From NCBI GenBank assembly GCA_024704765.1, contig JAKMXF010000266.1:124001-188000 (forward strand): DNA of 64,000 nt, written 5' to 3'. The notes under the pieces were generated by a model. It was not told the origin of the DNA. It ran no database searches and worked only from the letters and a program-made list of their open reading frames with translations. Below, piece after piece: positions 11,376 to 21,770 of the stretch. Source of the DNA: Oopsacas minuta (lineage: Eukaryota; Porifera; Hexactinellida; Lyssacinosida; Leucopsacidae). How positions within the stretch are numbered: position 1 is the first letter of the stretch; each line of letters starts with the position of its first letter. The translations under genes and the position numbers were made by a program.

Positions 11376-11742
11376 CCGAACATAAGACATACACAGTAGA
11401 AATCAATTGATGTGCTTCTTCTATGTCCATCGTCCTTTTTTTGAGATTCTAAATATAGGTCTTGTTACGTTATACTGTATTCATGTAGCTAGCTAAGTGT
11501 ATTTATGTCCTGTTAGGAATTGAGCTGTATTTGATGGTAGTTTGCCTTCTGTAAATATTCTCTCATACAAAACAGCTTCTATTAAATATGATAAAGAGTG
11601 AATTTGTATTTTAAGCAGTTAACTGCCTGATTTTCCGGTGTCTCGATCAAGCACGTTCCGACCTTATTTTCCTGGAACAATTCAACAACCTTCTGAATTA
11701 ATAACCAAAGTACACATATCTAACAAACATTATTTAATAGAT
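11376..11742. other. Convergent 3' spacer between AP1G1 and the LRR receptor gene
   Basis: 367 bp between two stop codons facing each other. No coding signal. It should hold the two 3' UTRs and polyadenylation sites. Confidence 0.5.
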
Positions 11743-13188
11743 TTACATTGAGGTAGCAGCTTCTGGGTCTGAATCTGGTAAATTTTCATCAAACATTTGA
11801 TTCATAATTACATCCTTTGCATTCGGAGATGGAATTGTTTGCATCATCTCCAGTCCAATTGGTTGATCATGTTTTCCTACTATTCGTTTTCTCTTTTTCC
11901 CCCAAACTATTACGAGTAAAACCCAGCTTATTAGTAATAATGCAATCAGTAATAATATAGTCAAAATCCAAATCGTTACGGCTATATCCAATTGGGAATT
12001 ATTGTTACTGTTTGGTATGGAAGAGGTCGAGAAGTGGTGGCTACTGAAAATACTAGATACTGGAATAGTTGTAGAAATAGATATAGGAGACAGCGTAATA
12101 ATGCTAGAAGCAGAGCTAGTTGGAATCGTGTTATGTGAGCTATTAGTACTAGACACAGTGGTAGAGTGTATGCTAGTTTGTACAGTCGTAATAGATGTAA
12201 TGGTTGATAGTATTGTGGTGGTTTGAATTGAATTTTGTGAACTACTAGTACTAGTAGATCCTGTAGACGTAGAGTATATGCTAGTTGATGTAGTGGAGAT
12301 CTCTGTGGTAGCAGATGAAACTGGAGGAAGTATTGTACTACTCGTTACGGTTGCTGGGGTACATTCGTATGTCCCGTTTCCAATTGGATCGAATCCCGAG
12401 TTACAAACACATTTAGGAAATTCATTATCTTTCATACAATGACTATTCTCCGTACAAATAACTTCTAAGCACAATCCTAGACAGAAACTAGACAAATCTA
12501 AGACTAGAGATATTTCAATTCCTGTCACATTACTCGGAAATTCACAGTCTATTAGTGCTGAAAAATTGCTAGGTTTTTCTATGACTATTTGCTGCAGCCA
12601 TTCTATATAACAATCACAGATAAGACTATTCCTTCCTATGTCTATTTCGGTTAGTAGTGTACTGTTAAAACTCTGCAAATTATCCCTGTGAATACGTTTA
12701 ATCAGATTATTGTCTAACTTAAGTTTCTGTAACTTGATTAAATCAGTGAATGAATTAGCTGGAACGAATTCTATGCAATTCTCGGATAGGATCAGATCCT
12801 CTAATGACGTCATGTTCAAGAACCATCTCGGATTTATCATGTTTAGTTTGCTGTTTGTGAAATCAACAACTTGTAAGCTTGAAGCTACCTCGTTAAACGC
12901 TCCATCTTCAATCACACTCAATTGAGAGTTTCGTATAATTATCCGTACCAAACTTGGAAAATTTATGAAATTATCAGTTTTCAATACTGTTATGTTCGTA
13001 TTCAAGAAAAGAATTTGACTCACAAATCGGGAATTATAATTAGGGAAACTTATCGGTATCTCTGTACCCGTAACAGAATCACAATACATCATATCAAAGA
13101 GACAATTGCAAATATCACAATTAAAACTTACACATATTACTCTAGGGAGAAGAATACAAAATACTATCAATACGCTTAACAGCCTCAT
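11743..13188 (-). CDS. Single-pass LRR / EGF-like / mucin-stalk receptor-like protein
   Basis: Single exon, 481 aa. A signal peptide covers about residues 1-19 (LLSVLIVFCILLP). A short Cys-rich N-cap follows, then four to six leucine-rich repeats up to about 190 (LQVVDFTNSKLN, LEDLILSENCIEFVP, LQKLKLDNNLIKRI). The LRR C-cap is at about 187-236 (NSLICDCYIEWLQ). One EGF-like module lies near 240-276 (CTENSHC, then CVCNSGFDP). Residues about 277-400 are almost all Ser/Thr, a mucin-like stalk. A membrane segment near 403-430 is followed by a roughly 50-aa cytosolic tail starting KKRKR, without an obvious signalling domain. A cell-surface adhesion or recognition role is inferred from the architecture only. 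The Ser/Thr block may vary in length between alleles. Confidence 0.85.
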   Translation of the reverse strand: MRLLSVLIVFCILLPRVICVSFNCDICNCLFDMMYCDSVTGTEIPISFPNYNSRFVSQILFLNTNITVLKTDNFINFPSLVRIIIRNSQLSVIEDGAFNEVASSLQVVDFTNSKLNMINPRWFLNMTSLEDLILSENCIEFVPANSFTDLIKLQKLKLDNNLIKRIHRDNLQSFNSTLLTEIDIGRNSLICDCYIEWLQQIVIEKPSNFSALIDCEFPSNVTGIEISLVLDLSSFCLGLCLEVICTENSHCMKDNEFPKCVCNSGFDPIGNGTYECTPATVTSSTILPPVSSATTEISTTSTSIYSTSTGSTSTSSSQNSIQTTTILSTITSITTVQTSIHSTTVSSTNSSHNTIPTSSASSIITLSPISISTTIPVSSIFSSHHFSTSSIPNSNNNSQLDIAVTIWILTILLLIALLLISWVLLVIVWGKKRKRIVGKHDQPIGLEMMQTIPSPNAKDVIMNQMFDENLPDSDPEAATSM

Positions 13189-13652
13189 AATAATTACATT
13201 AATTAACTAATAACATAGTCTTAACTAATTTTATACTCGAGGTTCAAACAGAGGAGAATTTAGCTTGCATAGCGTGACATTGATACCATTAACATTAATT
13301 ACAGGTTGTCATAAACAACGAGGTAGGTGTTCTATCTGCATGCTAACATCTCATAAATTCTAATGCTGAGTGAATTTGATAACCAACTCACCACCCTTCT
13401 ATATTTCCCGAGAGCTTTAAGGCTATCTTCGCCTGGGTAGCCCTGATATTGTTTGCTGGAATTGATACTATTGTGCTGGTTAGAACTGTGATATTATTAC
13501 TAGTAGCTCACGACTGCCTATCACAGGCTTAAAGTTATTAGATTCAAGCTTATTAACGAATTTTCCTAGTATAAAAATGTATTCAATGATTATACATACA
13601 TATAGAAAGTCGTGTGTACAAAGTTCATATATATATATATATATTACAATCC
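13189..13652. other. Intergenic region, 464 bp, with an AT dinucleotide run
   Basis: No exon or RNA gene recognised. A simple (AT)n run lies at about 13627-13644, just past the stop codon of the CD36-type gene. Confidence 0.45.
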
Positions 13653-15185
13653 CTATGTTCTAAATGAGTTCAAAAGTGGTGGGTAAATCCAATCCTCTTT
13701 GAAATCGTTTCTCAAAGGTACGTAGTTCGGATTGTGGTAGTATTTCCATTGGAGATACAGCATTGGGAGAGTACATAGTATTATGACTAATACAATGAGC
13801 CCACATAACCCCATGCTACAATATATCACTATGTCGGTCATGTGGAGTGCGTAGAATGCAGTGTTTTTCAATTCAGCTACATCTGTCTTTGAAGCATCTC
13901 CAGTTTCAGAAGCCCAGAAAATAGGGAAGAGTACTTCTCTCAGGTTTTTCATTTGTTTTTGCGTATCAGAGCGATTGAGTTGAATATTGAACTGAAGTTG
14001 TTTAGCTGCGCCCAATACGAACCCTGTCAATGGCTCCACGTTCACATACGAGTCATGCTTTGTACGGTTTGGCTTTAGACCAATTATGTTGCGAAACACA
14101 ATAGCGTCTGCATCCAGAAAATGAGGCTTTGAAATGAATATTGGTAAATTAAATGGAGCATAAACGGTAAAGTTAAAGAGACCTGATGGTCCAAACGAGT
14201 AAAAGCCTTTGTTTTGTGGATTTATGGTGGAATTAGCCATCTCTTCGTACGGGATGCCATATTGGTAGCAGTTTAAGCCATGGACATCAATATCTCTCTC
14301 ATAACTGAAATAACCAGACCTATATATTTGGTCGATGAATGCTGTGATATTTTCCTCACGTGAAATATTCGGGTGAAACAGGTGACCATCTGTTCCGTAG
14401 AGAAGTCGTGCTTTCCGAGAGCCCCACTTATCAAGAGAGGTTTGATTTTCCCACATTATATACTGATTTAAGTTATTGAGGTTGCCTACGCCAGTTGATA
14501 TTATCGTAGGCAGCAGCTGATCAGTTCCATTCGATTGCAACTGTACAATATCAGTGGGTATATTAACAAAATTACTGATAAAGCTGTTCTTCAATTTATT
14601 AAGTAACGAGTCCTGGTATCCCCAGAGGATTTCTCTAACTGATTTCGTTATTAATATCTCCTCTTTCCCGATTAAATTAAGCAAAGAAGTAATGATAGAT
14701 TCAGCTAGTTTTGATTTAAGTTTGTTCAACATCATTTCCATGCCAACCATTACCAAATTGACAGTCGTTACATTTGTCGTGACGTCACTGCCATATGATT
14801 TATCCGGTTCGAATATATACGTGGTGTTGTCGTAATAAGTCATCATGGATAGATCTTTACTCCAACTTACATTTAGCTTCAAGTCAACTTCCCTGTATAT
14901 GAATGGGCCAATTTCTTTTATCTCTAATTCCGCACCGTTTATGAACTCTTCCCGGTTTTGAATAGTGAACAGGTAGAACTCAAGGAAAGTTGCATTAGCT
15001 GAACGGGACCAAGCTTCGTAGACCATAGTTCCATTAGTTAGAGTCTCTTTCTGCATGATTAGCTCTTTAACTTTGTTTTTAATTATATCGCGTTCAATAA
15101 AGATCCCAACCATACAAATAAGCGAGATGATTAGTATTAGTATTAGCACGGACTGACAAATGAATAGACATTTCAATTTCCCCAT
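13653..15185 (-). CDS. CD36/LIMP-2 family class B scavenger receptor
   Basis: Single exon, 510 aa, the normal length for the family. It has the two-pass layout: an N-terminal membrane segment at about residues 10-32, a large ectodomain with many N-glycosylation sequons, and a second membrane segment at about 453-480 before a tail of about 30 residues. Family signatures include YEAWSR near the start, EIGPFIYRE, and the YGTDGHLFHP-type stretch. Family members bind lipoproteins, phospholipids or lysosomal cargo at the surface or on endosomes. The ectodomain appears to contain only one cysteine (in GLNCYQYG), whereas family members normally have three disulphides. I cannot say whether it matches SCARB1, SCARB2 or CD36 best. 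Confidence 0.9.
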   Translation of the reverse strand: MGKLKCLFICQSVLILILIISLICMVGIFIERDIIKNKVKELIMQKETLTNGTMVYEAWSRSANATFLEFYLFTIQNREEFINGAELEIKEIGPFIYREVDLKLNVSWSKDLSMMTYYDNTTYIFEPDKSYGSDVTTNVTTVNLVMVGMEMMLNKLKSKLAESIITSLLNLIGKEEILITKSVREILWGYQDSLLNKLKNSFISNFVNIPTDIVQLQSNGTDQLLPTIISTGVGNLNNLNQYIMWENQTSLDKWGSRKARLLYGTDGHLFHPNISREENITAFIDQIYRSGYFSYERDIDVHGLNCYQYGIPYEEMANSTINPQNKGFYSFGPSGLFNFTVYAPFNLPIFISKPHFLDADAIVFRNIIGLKPNRTKHDSYVNVEPLTGFVLGAAKQLQFNIQLNRSDTQKQMKNLREVLFPIFWASETGDASKTDVAELKNTAFYALHMTDIVIYCSMGLCGLIVLVIILCTLPMLYLQWKYYHNPNYVPLRNDFKEDWIYPPLLNSFRT

Positions 15186-16163
15186 TTCTAATCGCTCTAC
15201 TGAGATGTATGAATGGAAGGGGAGTAATATATACGAATCTTCAGGATGCCCCTATATGCAGGCAATCTGACCAGCTTTAACTTTAGTAAGTTTTCCTTTT
15301 ATGTTTGAGCTCTTTGGAAGTGTAGATAGAAGTGATTAATCAAAGTATTTACATATGCAAACCCGATTTAAATAACTAACTGTTTTAGATTTGAGTTTCA
15401 TAAAGCTTGGCTTATAAACAAGCTGTGCATATCCTTCAAATTTTACTCCCTTTTTCTACGAATATGATTGTAGTTAGAAATACGAGATATTGAAACTGAT
15501 TTAATATTGTTACGGTTACAAAATCTTGTAATGTAATGTCTCTGCCTCTCTGGTATTGTATTAACTGATTATGTTTATAACTGAATATCTACAGTTAATA
15601 ATATTAAATAGGGTGTTGGTGCATTTGCCCTATAATTTAATAATTTGTTATGTCTGAACAACAACTGTTTTAAATGCAAATTATTATACAATGAATCCTT
15701 TGAGAATTAATATTTCTAAAGGAATTTACTATACGCTGAAAATCCTACAAATACAGATGGAAAAGTTACATATGTTATGGATAATATAAACAGATGCTAT
15801 ATTTTTGGCCAATTTGAATAAAAACACAAATAATGAGAAACCTTGGCTTGGTAGGGGAAGAAGAAAAAGTCTAAGAAACTGTCGCATTTCTCATTTCTAT
15901 GAGCCTCTTAGAACCTGATAATTGGCCTTACAACTATATACTATGAGAATAATGCGAACCCCCATTCAATTAAAAGAGATCATATACATATATTCCCAAT
16001 GCCAAGCTGTTAAGTGCGGGTATATTCTAAGGATTAATACTCAATTTAGTAACAGGAGCTACAATAAGGTAGATATACCATCGAACCAACCCCTATCATT
16101 CAGTAAAGAGACTTTAAAATTTGATGGGAATTGAATTATACAAGAGAATAAAATGAAATAATC
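15186..16163. other. Intergenic region, 978 bp
   Basis: AT-rich, no exon supported on either strand. The 70-codon frame at 15922-16134 has no recognisable content. The region should contain the promoter of the CD36-type gene and the 3' end of the giant coiled-coil gene. Confidence 0.45.
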
Positions 16164-19100
16164 TTATTTTGGTACATGATCTTTAAGGTTCTTAGTAGCA
16201 TATTGGATGTAGTTGAAAAATAAGAGACCGAAAATGAAAACCGCAACTAAGAATAAATGAATAATAAAATAGAAGAAAGACTGTGCAGAACGAATTGTGA
16301 GGAATTTGTTCCCGTATGGCTTTTCAATAGGAGCGATTCGTGGAAGAGATTCAACCAATTCGCAATGCTCTAATTTAGGCTTAATGAGCTGAGTGGGCTC
16401 GACTATGGGGTCAATATCATTAGCTGCAGGAATTGATGGAGTAGGCTCTATTGGTATAATTTCTGGTTGTATTGTGACAGGTTTGATAGGTTCTATCACT
16501 TCCTTATGTGTCAGATTATAGAATTCAGTTTTGAGTGATAAGATCGTAGCACGGAATGTATTCAACTTATCACGCCACTCCTGACAGCTGTCATCCTCAC
16601 AAGTTTCGCATATAATCAGCTGATACATTTTAGGGCTAAATTCATTGTAACCATCAATTATTTCTTGAAGATAGTCAGCACTGGTCTCAACAGCATTCTC
16701 AAACTCTGCTTTATCAGGCCAGTCATCAGTTTTATATCCCTCTAAATCAGTCTGCAATGAATCAATGTACCCGTTAGCATTATTGTATTTCTGAACAAGT
16801 TCCATCCATTCGTCCCTCCTAATCTCTATCTTTCTCTTAAGAGTATCGCGAATTGCCTGTAGACTATCTAACCATTCATGAACACGGTCCTTACCAGTGA
16901 AATTACGAATTGTATTTTGTATTGAAATTACTTCAGTATGACATTCAGTGCATCTGTTCTGTACTTCAGTAATAAGTGCTTCACTAGAATTTTCTATGTG
17001 TGGCCCGGCAGATGAAAACTGCTTATAAAAGTCAATCGTGTCTGAAATAAGAGAGATACATTTTATGAGTGGTGAGTCTGTATTTTCAAAATCGGGGGAG
17101 AGGTTCAGAGGAGGTATGTCATCTCGGTTTAAGAGAGGAGGAAGTATTTGATCGTCATCTTGTTCAAATAAGAATTCAACCTTGCTAGGAACAGTAGTAG
17201 CCAAAGATGTATTATGTCCATGGTCCATGCCACTATTTTCATTAATAACAGCTTGTAAATTGGCAAAAGATTCCTTCACTTCGAGTTGTATTCTCGATTC
17301 ATGATGAGAAGGAGCATAACGAGTCTGCATAGTAGTATAGGTATATTCTAAAGATGAATATTCTCGCTTGAGACTATCATAATCTGGAGCTATTCTATCC
17401 ACAGAAGATTGATCAGTTATTGTATTAATTAACCCAAGAGTTCTCTCATAAACATTCTGTAAACTATTAAATATTTGATTTGCTTTCTCTTGCTTAGTTG
17501 TAAGCGAGTTAATATGCTCAGTGAGAACTTTGTATAGTTCTTTGTATTTGGTCTCAATTGTCTGTATTTGTTCTCTACAAGGAATGGAAGGCAATAGAAG
17601 AGAAGTTTGACTGTTGGAAAAGATTGAAGATGATTGTTTCTCATCTGTATCTGATTCGGAATGGCTCTCAGTAGAAGTGTCTGGCGAAAATTCTATGTTT
17701 GGGGATTTGATATCATAATCAGGTGTAAGTTCAATGTAATACTTGCGAATTTTATCAATACAGTCTCTTTCGCAGTCTCTCAATTCATTTCTAAGATCTG
17801 TCATCTTTTGAATTTGATCTTCTAGCATGAATTGTCTATTTTGAACAGTTTCAGTGTTGGATTGTATTGAAATCAAGCGTTGTTCACACAAAGAGATTAA
17901 CAAATGAAATTCGAATAGTGATGCTACTCTGTTTGAAACTTCTTCACAGCGTTTCGACATTGAAATCTCAAAATGTGTGAAAAGATGTTCTAATTCTTTG
18001 TAAAGATTCATGTGTTTGTTATAGAAATTTTTGGGCGATTCTCTATCAGCTAAGAGAATTTGGAAATAGTGTTGTTTCTTCACAAACTCTAATTTGGTGA
18101 TATCAATTTCTTTCTTCTGTAGCTGTGCTTCACTCAACTTGATAGAAATTTCTGACGTCATTATGTGTGCTCTCTCCTTTTGTTTCATCCAACGTTTCCA
18201 TTTTGTTAATTTGTCCTGGACTTTCCTACAATCTTCAGCCATTGATTCATCTATAGGGGTGTTGTAAGCTCCACTGTCGTGATCCGTTACATGAGAAATA
18301 ATTTCGAATGAATGAAGATCATTATAACCACTTTCGTTACTGAGTTGAGGTTCGAATTCTAAACGAGTCAAAGATCCAGATCCTGATAATGAATTTTGAT
18401 TACACTCTTGGAAGAGTCCGTCTATTTTGTTCTGCCATTCAGGAAGTTTTTCTTCCAATATTTTCAATCGCTTTTCCTCTATGATCGAATACTCAACAAA
18501 TTGGTGTGCACCAGCCTGCAGTTCTGGTAATCCAATTCTCAAAGTACGTACAGAGTTAGTAATAGCCTGTAATTCATGGAGAAACTCGTCACATCTCTGT
18601 TCATTCTTCTCCGTTCCATTGCCATTAATACTAACTGATGGGAATCGCATTTCGGTGTAAAAATGTGAGATATTATCCGTCATGGCAGTCAGTCGATCTT
18701 CATTAGCTCTGAGGTCTGCTTGATATTTATGGAAAATAATGAGACAAGTTTTCAACTGATCTAAATGCTCCTTTGCTTTTGGAAAAATATTTTTTACCCA
18801 AACGACTTTTGGAGAAGGGGATAAGTTTTCATAAATATTGTCAGCACATTCATAAGCATGATCATATTGTGTCAGGGAATTCTGACCCTCTGTAAGCAAG
18901 AGCTCCCATATCTTAACCTGTGTTTCAAGTACGGAGCTGTCCCGAATAGGAGAACTTTCTTTTTGAGTGAAGGCTGCTTCTAGTTTCTCAGCAAACACGA
19001 GTATATTCTGTGAATCCTTTCTGAATTGTGTAATGGACTTGTCAACATCTTCAAAGGAATTGTTAAAATCAGTAAATGAAACCTTAAGTTCTTCTAAACG

Positions 19101-21770
19101 CTCTCTCATTCTTGATTCAAGTCTACTTACAATTTCTAAAGATAGAGGCAGTACTGGTGGTTGATTTTGGTCACTCAAATATTCAGTGTATCTGCTGCGA
19201 AGTTGTCTGTAATAAGTCTGACAAATTTTGAAATCCTCACCAAACAATTCTTCGATTTGACTGCCCACAAATCCCAACTTATCAGCCATGTATGATCTAT
19301 CACTAGATGTTTGAATAAAAGATTCTCTTAATTTCAAAACTTCGTGTAGTTCACGATAAGTTATCGCAAAATGCATGAGAATTTTAGTGGATCGAACTGT
19401 GATTTCTAGTTTACTGAGAGAATCCTCCAAATTGCCAAGCTCAACTTTTACAACTTCTTCTGATAGCTCTTTGGAGCACTCAATTAAATTATCGATAGAA
19501 TGTTGAATTTCATTGACGTACTCATCATTGAAGAAATTTTCCAAATCGTGTAGCCGTTTCGTGACGTCACAATTGTTCTCAGAAAAATCATCATTAGCTA
19601 GACTCTCGAAAAATGTCTCGTATGAATCGAGATTAGATTCTCCAAACATGATTTGCCTCCGTGTTTTATCGAGACTAGATAGAATAACATTTTCTAGTTT
19701 TTCTGATAAAAACTCGAGGATTTTTGTCTGTTTCTTTTCTGCTTCATTGTATCTTTGTTGTAAGAGAGTCAAATCGAGTGATTCAATATTTAAAAAGGGT
19801 TCTAGCTGTTCGCAGCCTGTGCTTAATTTGACTGTTCGTTTTTTCAATGAAGACATTCTTGACCTCAAATAATCCATGAATATTTCTGTTTTAGCTTTCG
19901 TATGCTCTTCCAATTTATTGTCAATACTCTCCTGAGTGTCTACGAGTATATCTTCAATCTTTTTAATGTCCTCCTCCAATTCTGTGATTTTTCGCACGAG
20001 AGGGTCTAACTCACGGTGTACTTCAATTGCTTTCATTCTCATCTCTTCAATCTGTTCAGCTATTTGCTCGAGTTTATTCTGTATAAACTCTTGACATCCT
20101 CCATCACATAAGTTACACAGATCATCGCCAGATAGTTGTAAACTCGCATGAGCCTCTGCGAATTTTTCTAACTCAGCGCTTTCGCTTCGGAGTTTCCTGA
20201 CTGAATCTGGGAACTTGGAAGAATCTTGGAATTTAATGAAACCATTAGTCAGAAGATAACTTTTCTTCGAGAGATTATCATCGAAATTTCTCACGTCTCT
20301 TAGAAACTCCTTCCACTGTTCAATTCCTTCTTCATAGTATTCAACAACTGTTGTCTGTAGATCTGTGAAATCGTTGAAATCATTTTCAATTATTCGTAGA
20401 AGTTGAATGGCAATTTTCCTGGTTATAATATCATCCTCTTCATCATCAGATAAACTATCATCGTCTTCCGAATAGCTGACTGTATTCAACTTTTTGATGT
20501 AAGCAAAGAGTTTGCTTTTTTCCTGCTGGCGTGAGTCGATCCAGTGACTGGAATATATGAAATTATGAATATCCTTTCTGTGTTCACTCATAATCTCGAA
20601 TTCTTGGTATTTACTGCATTCGTATTGTGAGAGAAATTCTCTTGCCTTGTTTAGTTCGAATTGAAACTTGTCACATATAAATAGGAATTCGAGTTGATTC
20701 ACATAATCCAGCAGTCTTGCTTCTATATCCAAATCCCACAATTCTTGGATATTAGACAATGATTCTTCGAAATTATTCAAGTCGAAATCTTCCTCAGAAC
20801 GAATCAGGAAAATTTCATCATAATGATCTCTGAGTTTTCTATAACGACACACAACCAAATATCTTTCAATATCATCTGATAATGAAGCATATTGAGTCTG
20901 GAATTGTTTTGCTCTCTTTTTCAGTACATCTATGCCTAATTCATCAGGTTTGTAGCTGGGTACAGAATCCTGGAGGATGTTACAAATAGGTTTTTTCGCG
21001 ACCAGTTCTTTGATGGCATCGAAATTCTTCAATATAGCAGGACATTTAACAAGGATAGAATTTAACGCTGGGATAACGCGTGGAGCAAAGCAGGTATGAA
21101 AATCTTTACACTTTAGCAGGAGTCTACCAGCTAGAGAATGTAGTTTGACAGCAATAAATAGAAGAGAGTCAAATGGTGTATTTTCATCGAAATAGAACTC
21201 ATCTTCATCAAGTTTATCAATTAGGATATCAATCCATTTATCACTCCAGTTGACAAGAGTATCTTTAGAAATGCTTGTAATGACCAAGGATGATGTAGAA
21301 GTACAACTATCTGCTAGTTCTAGATCGTAAGATGTATAATACTTATCCCAAACCTCATCAATTTCGCTGATAGACATCATATAAGCGCGAGGGCAATACA
21401 ATATAATAATAGATCGTAGTTCTTGTTGGACTGCCACGAGTTTTCTCCCTGCCAACCAAACGGAGCTGACAACATTTATAAGAACAGAAGGATTTTCCAT
21501 ATTCGATTCGCTCCATTCTGCTTTGAAGCTTAACTCAATACTTGATAGGTAAGTAGAGCGATCACGTAGATAATCGATTTTAGAATTAATTTGGCCAGGT
21601 AAGACAGAATCTGAGATAATTCTAGTAAGACTCTTGAGATCTTCATCACAACCATCCCCCATTTCCCTGAGTGTTTGGTACAACTCTCTGAATTGTTCCT
21701 TCTCCAATTTCTTACATTCGCTCAGTGGAGCAAGATGATTTAGGTAGTCTCTTATATTCATGGTACACAT
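16164..21770 (-). CDS. Giant tail-anchored coiled-coil / spectrin-repeat-like protein, nesprin-like
   Basis: One uninterrupted exon of 1868 codons. Nearly the whole product is predicted helix, acidic, with spaced Trp-containing helices reminiscent of degenerate spectrin repeats (EEGIEQWKEFLRDVRNF, KWKRWMKQKERAH, EWMELVQKYN). A Pro/Ile-rich linker near 1780-1815 precedes a single hydrophobic segment at about 1832-1855 (FIIHLFLVAVFIFGLLFF) and a 13-residue tail ending DHVPK. A cytosolic rod with a C-terminal anchor is the plan of nesprins and giantin-type golgins. The tail lacks the Pro-Pro-Pro-X end of a canonical KASH peptide, and no calponin-homology domains are present at the N-terminus, so the nesprin assignment is only a suggestion. 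Confidence 0.7.
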   Translation of the reverse strand: MCTMNIRDYLNHLAPLSECKKLEKEQFRELYQTLREMGDGCDEDLKSLTRIISDSVLPGQINSKIDYLRDRSTYLSSIELSFKAEWSESNMENPSVLINVVSSVWLAGRKLVAVQQELRSIIILYCPRAYMMSISEIDEVWDKYYTSYDLELADSCTSTSSLVITSISKDTLVNWSDKWIDILIDKLDEDEFYFDENTPFDSLLFIAVKLHSLAGRLLLKCKDFHTCFAPRVIPALNSILVKCPAILKNFDAIKELVAKKPICNILQDSVPSYKPDELGIDVLKKRAKQFQTQYASLSDDIERYLVVCRYRKLRDHYDEIFLIRSEEDFDLNNFEESLSNIQELWDLDIEARLLDYVNQLEFLFICDKFQFELNKAREFLSQYECSKYQEFEIMSEHRKDIHNFIYSSHWIDSRQQEKSKLFAYIKKLNTVSYSEDDDSLSDDEEDDIITRKIAIQLLRIIENDFNDFTDLQTTVVEYYEEGIEQWKEFLRDVRNFDDNLSKKSYLLTNGFIKFQDSSKFPDSVRKLRSESAELEKFAEAHASLQLSGDDLCNLCDGGCQEFIQNKLEQIAEQIEEMRMKAIEVHRELDPLVRKITELEEDIKKIEDILVDTQESIDNKLEEHTKAKTEIFMDYLRSRMSSLKKRTVKLSTGCEQLEPFLNIESLDLTLLQQRYNEAEKKQTKILEFLSEKLENVILSSLDKTRRQIMFGESNLDSYETFFESLANDDFSENNCDVTKRLHDLENFFNDEYVNEIQHSIDNLIECSKELSEEVVKVELGNLEDSLSKLEITVRSTKILMHFAITYRELHEVLKLRESFIQTSSDRSYMADKLGFVGSQIEELFGEDFKICQTYYRQLRSRYTEYLSDQNQPPVLPLSLEIVSRLESRMRERLEELKVSFTDFNNSFEDVDKSITQFRKDSQNILVFAEKLEAAFTQKESSPIRDSSVLETQVKIWELLLTEGQNSLTQYDHAYECADNIYENLSPSPKVVWVKNIFPKAKEHLDQLKTCLIIFHKYQADLRANEDRLTAMTDNISHFYTEMRFPSVSINGNGTEKNEQRCDEFLHELQAITNSVRTLRIGLPELQAGAHQFVEYSIIEEKRLKILEEKLPEWQNKIDGLFQECNQNSLSGSGSLTRLEFEPQLSNESGYNDLHSFEIISHVTDHDSGAYNTPIDESMAEDCRKVQDKLTKWKRWMKQKERAHIMTSEISIKLSEAQLQKKEIDITKLEFVKKQHYFQILLADRESPKNFYNKHMNLYKELEHLFTHFEISMSKRCEEVSNRVASLFEFHLLISLCEQRLISIQSNTETVQNRQFMLEDQIQKMTDLRNELRDCERDCIDKIRKYYIELTPDYDIKSPNIEFSPDTSTESHSESDTDEKQSSSIFSNSQTSLLLPSIPCREQIQTIETKYKELYKVLTEHINSLTTKQEKANQIFNSLQNVYERTLGLINTITDQSSVDRIAPDYDSLKREYSSLEYTYTTMQTRYAPSHHESRIQLEVKESFANLQAVINENSGMDHGHNTSLATTVPSKVEFLFEQDDDQILPPLLNRDDIPPLNLSPDFENTDSPLIKCISLISDTIDFYKQFSSAGPHIENSSEALITEVQNRCTECHTEVISIQNTIRNFTGKDRVHEWLDSLQAIRDTLKRKIEIRRDEWMELVQKYNNANGYIDSLQTDLEGYKTDDWPDKAEFENAVETSADYLQEIIDGYNEFSPKMYQLIICETCEDDSCQEWRDKLNTFRATILSLKTEFYNLTHKEVIEPIKPVTIQPEIIPIEPTPSIPAANDIDPIVEPTQLIKPKLEHCELVESLPRIAPIEKPYGNKFLTIRSAQSFFYFIIHLFLVAVFIFGLLFFNYIQYATKNLKDHVPK

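Noticed and set aside
15922..16134. 70-codon plus-strand frame in the spacer before the giant coiled-coil gene
   Set aside because: No recognisable motif, no domain and no clear splice partner; its composition is that of AT-rich spacer.
16164..16300. Canonical KASH domain at the end of the giant protein
   Set aside because: There is a membrane helix near the end but no luminal Pro-Pro-Pro-X tail, and the tail is only about 13 residues.
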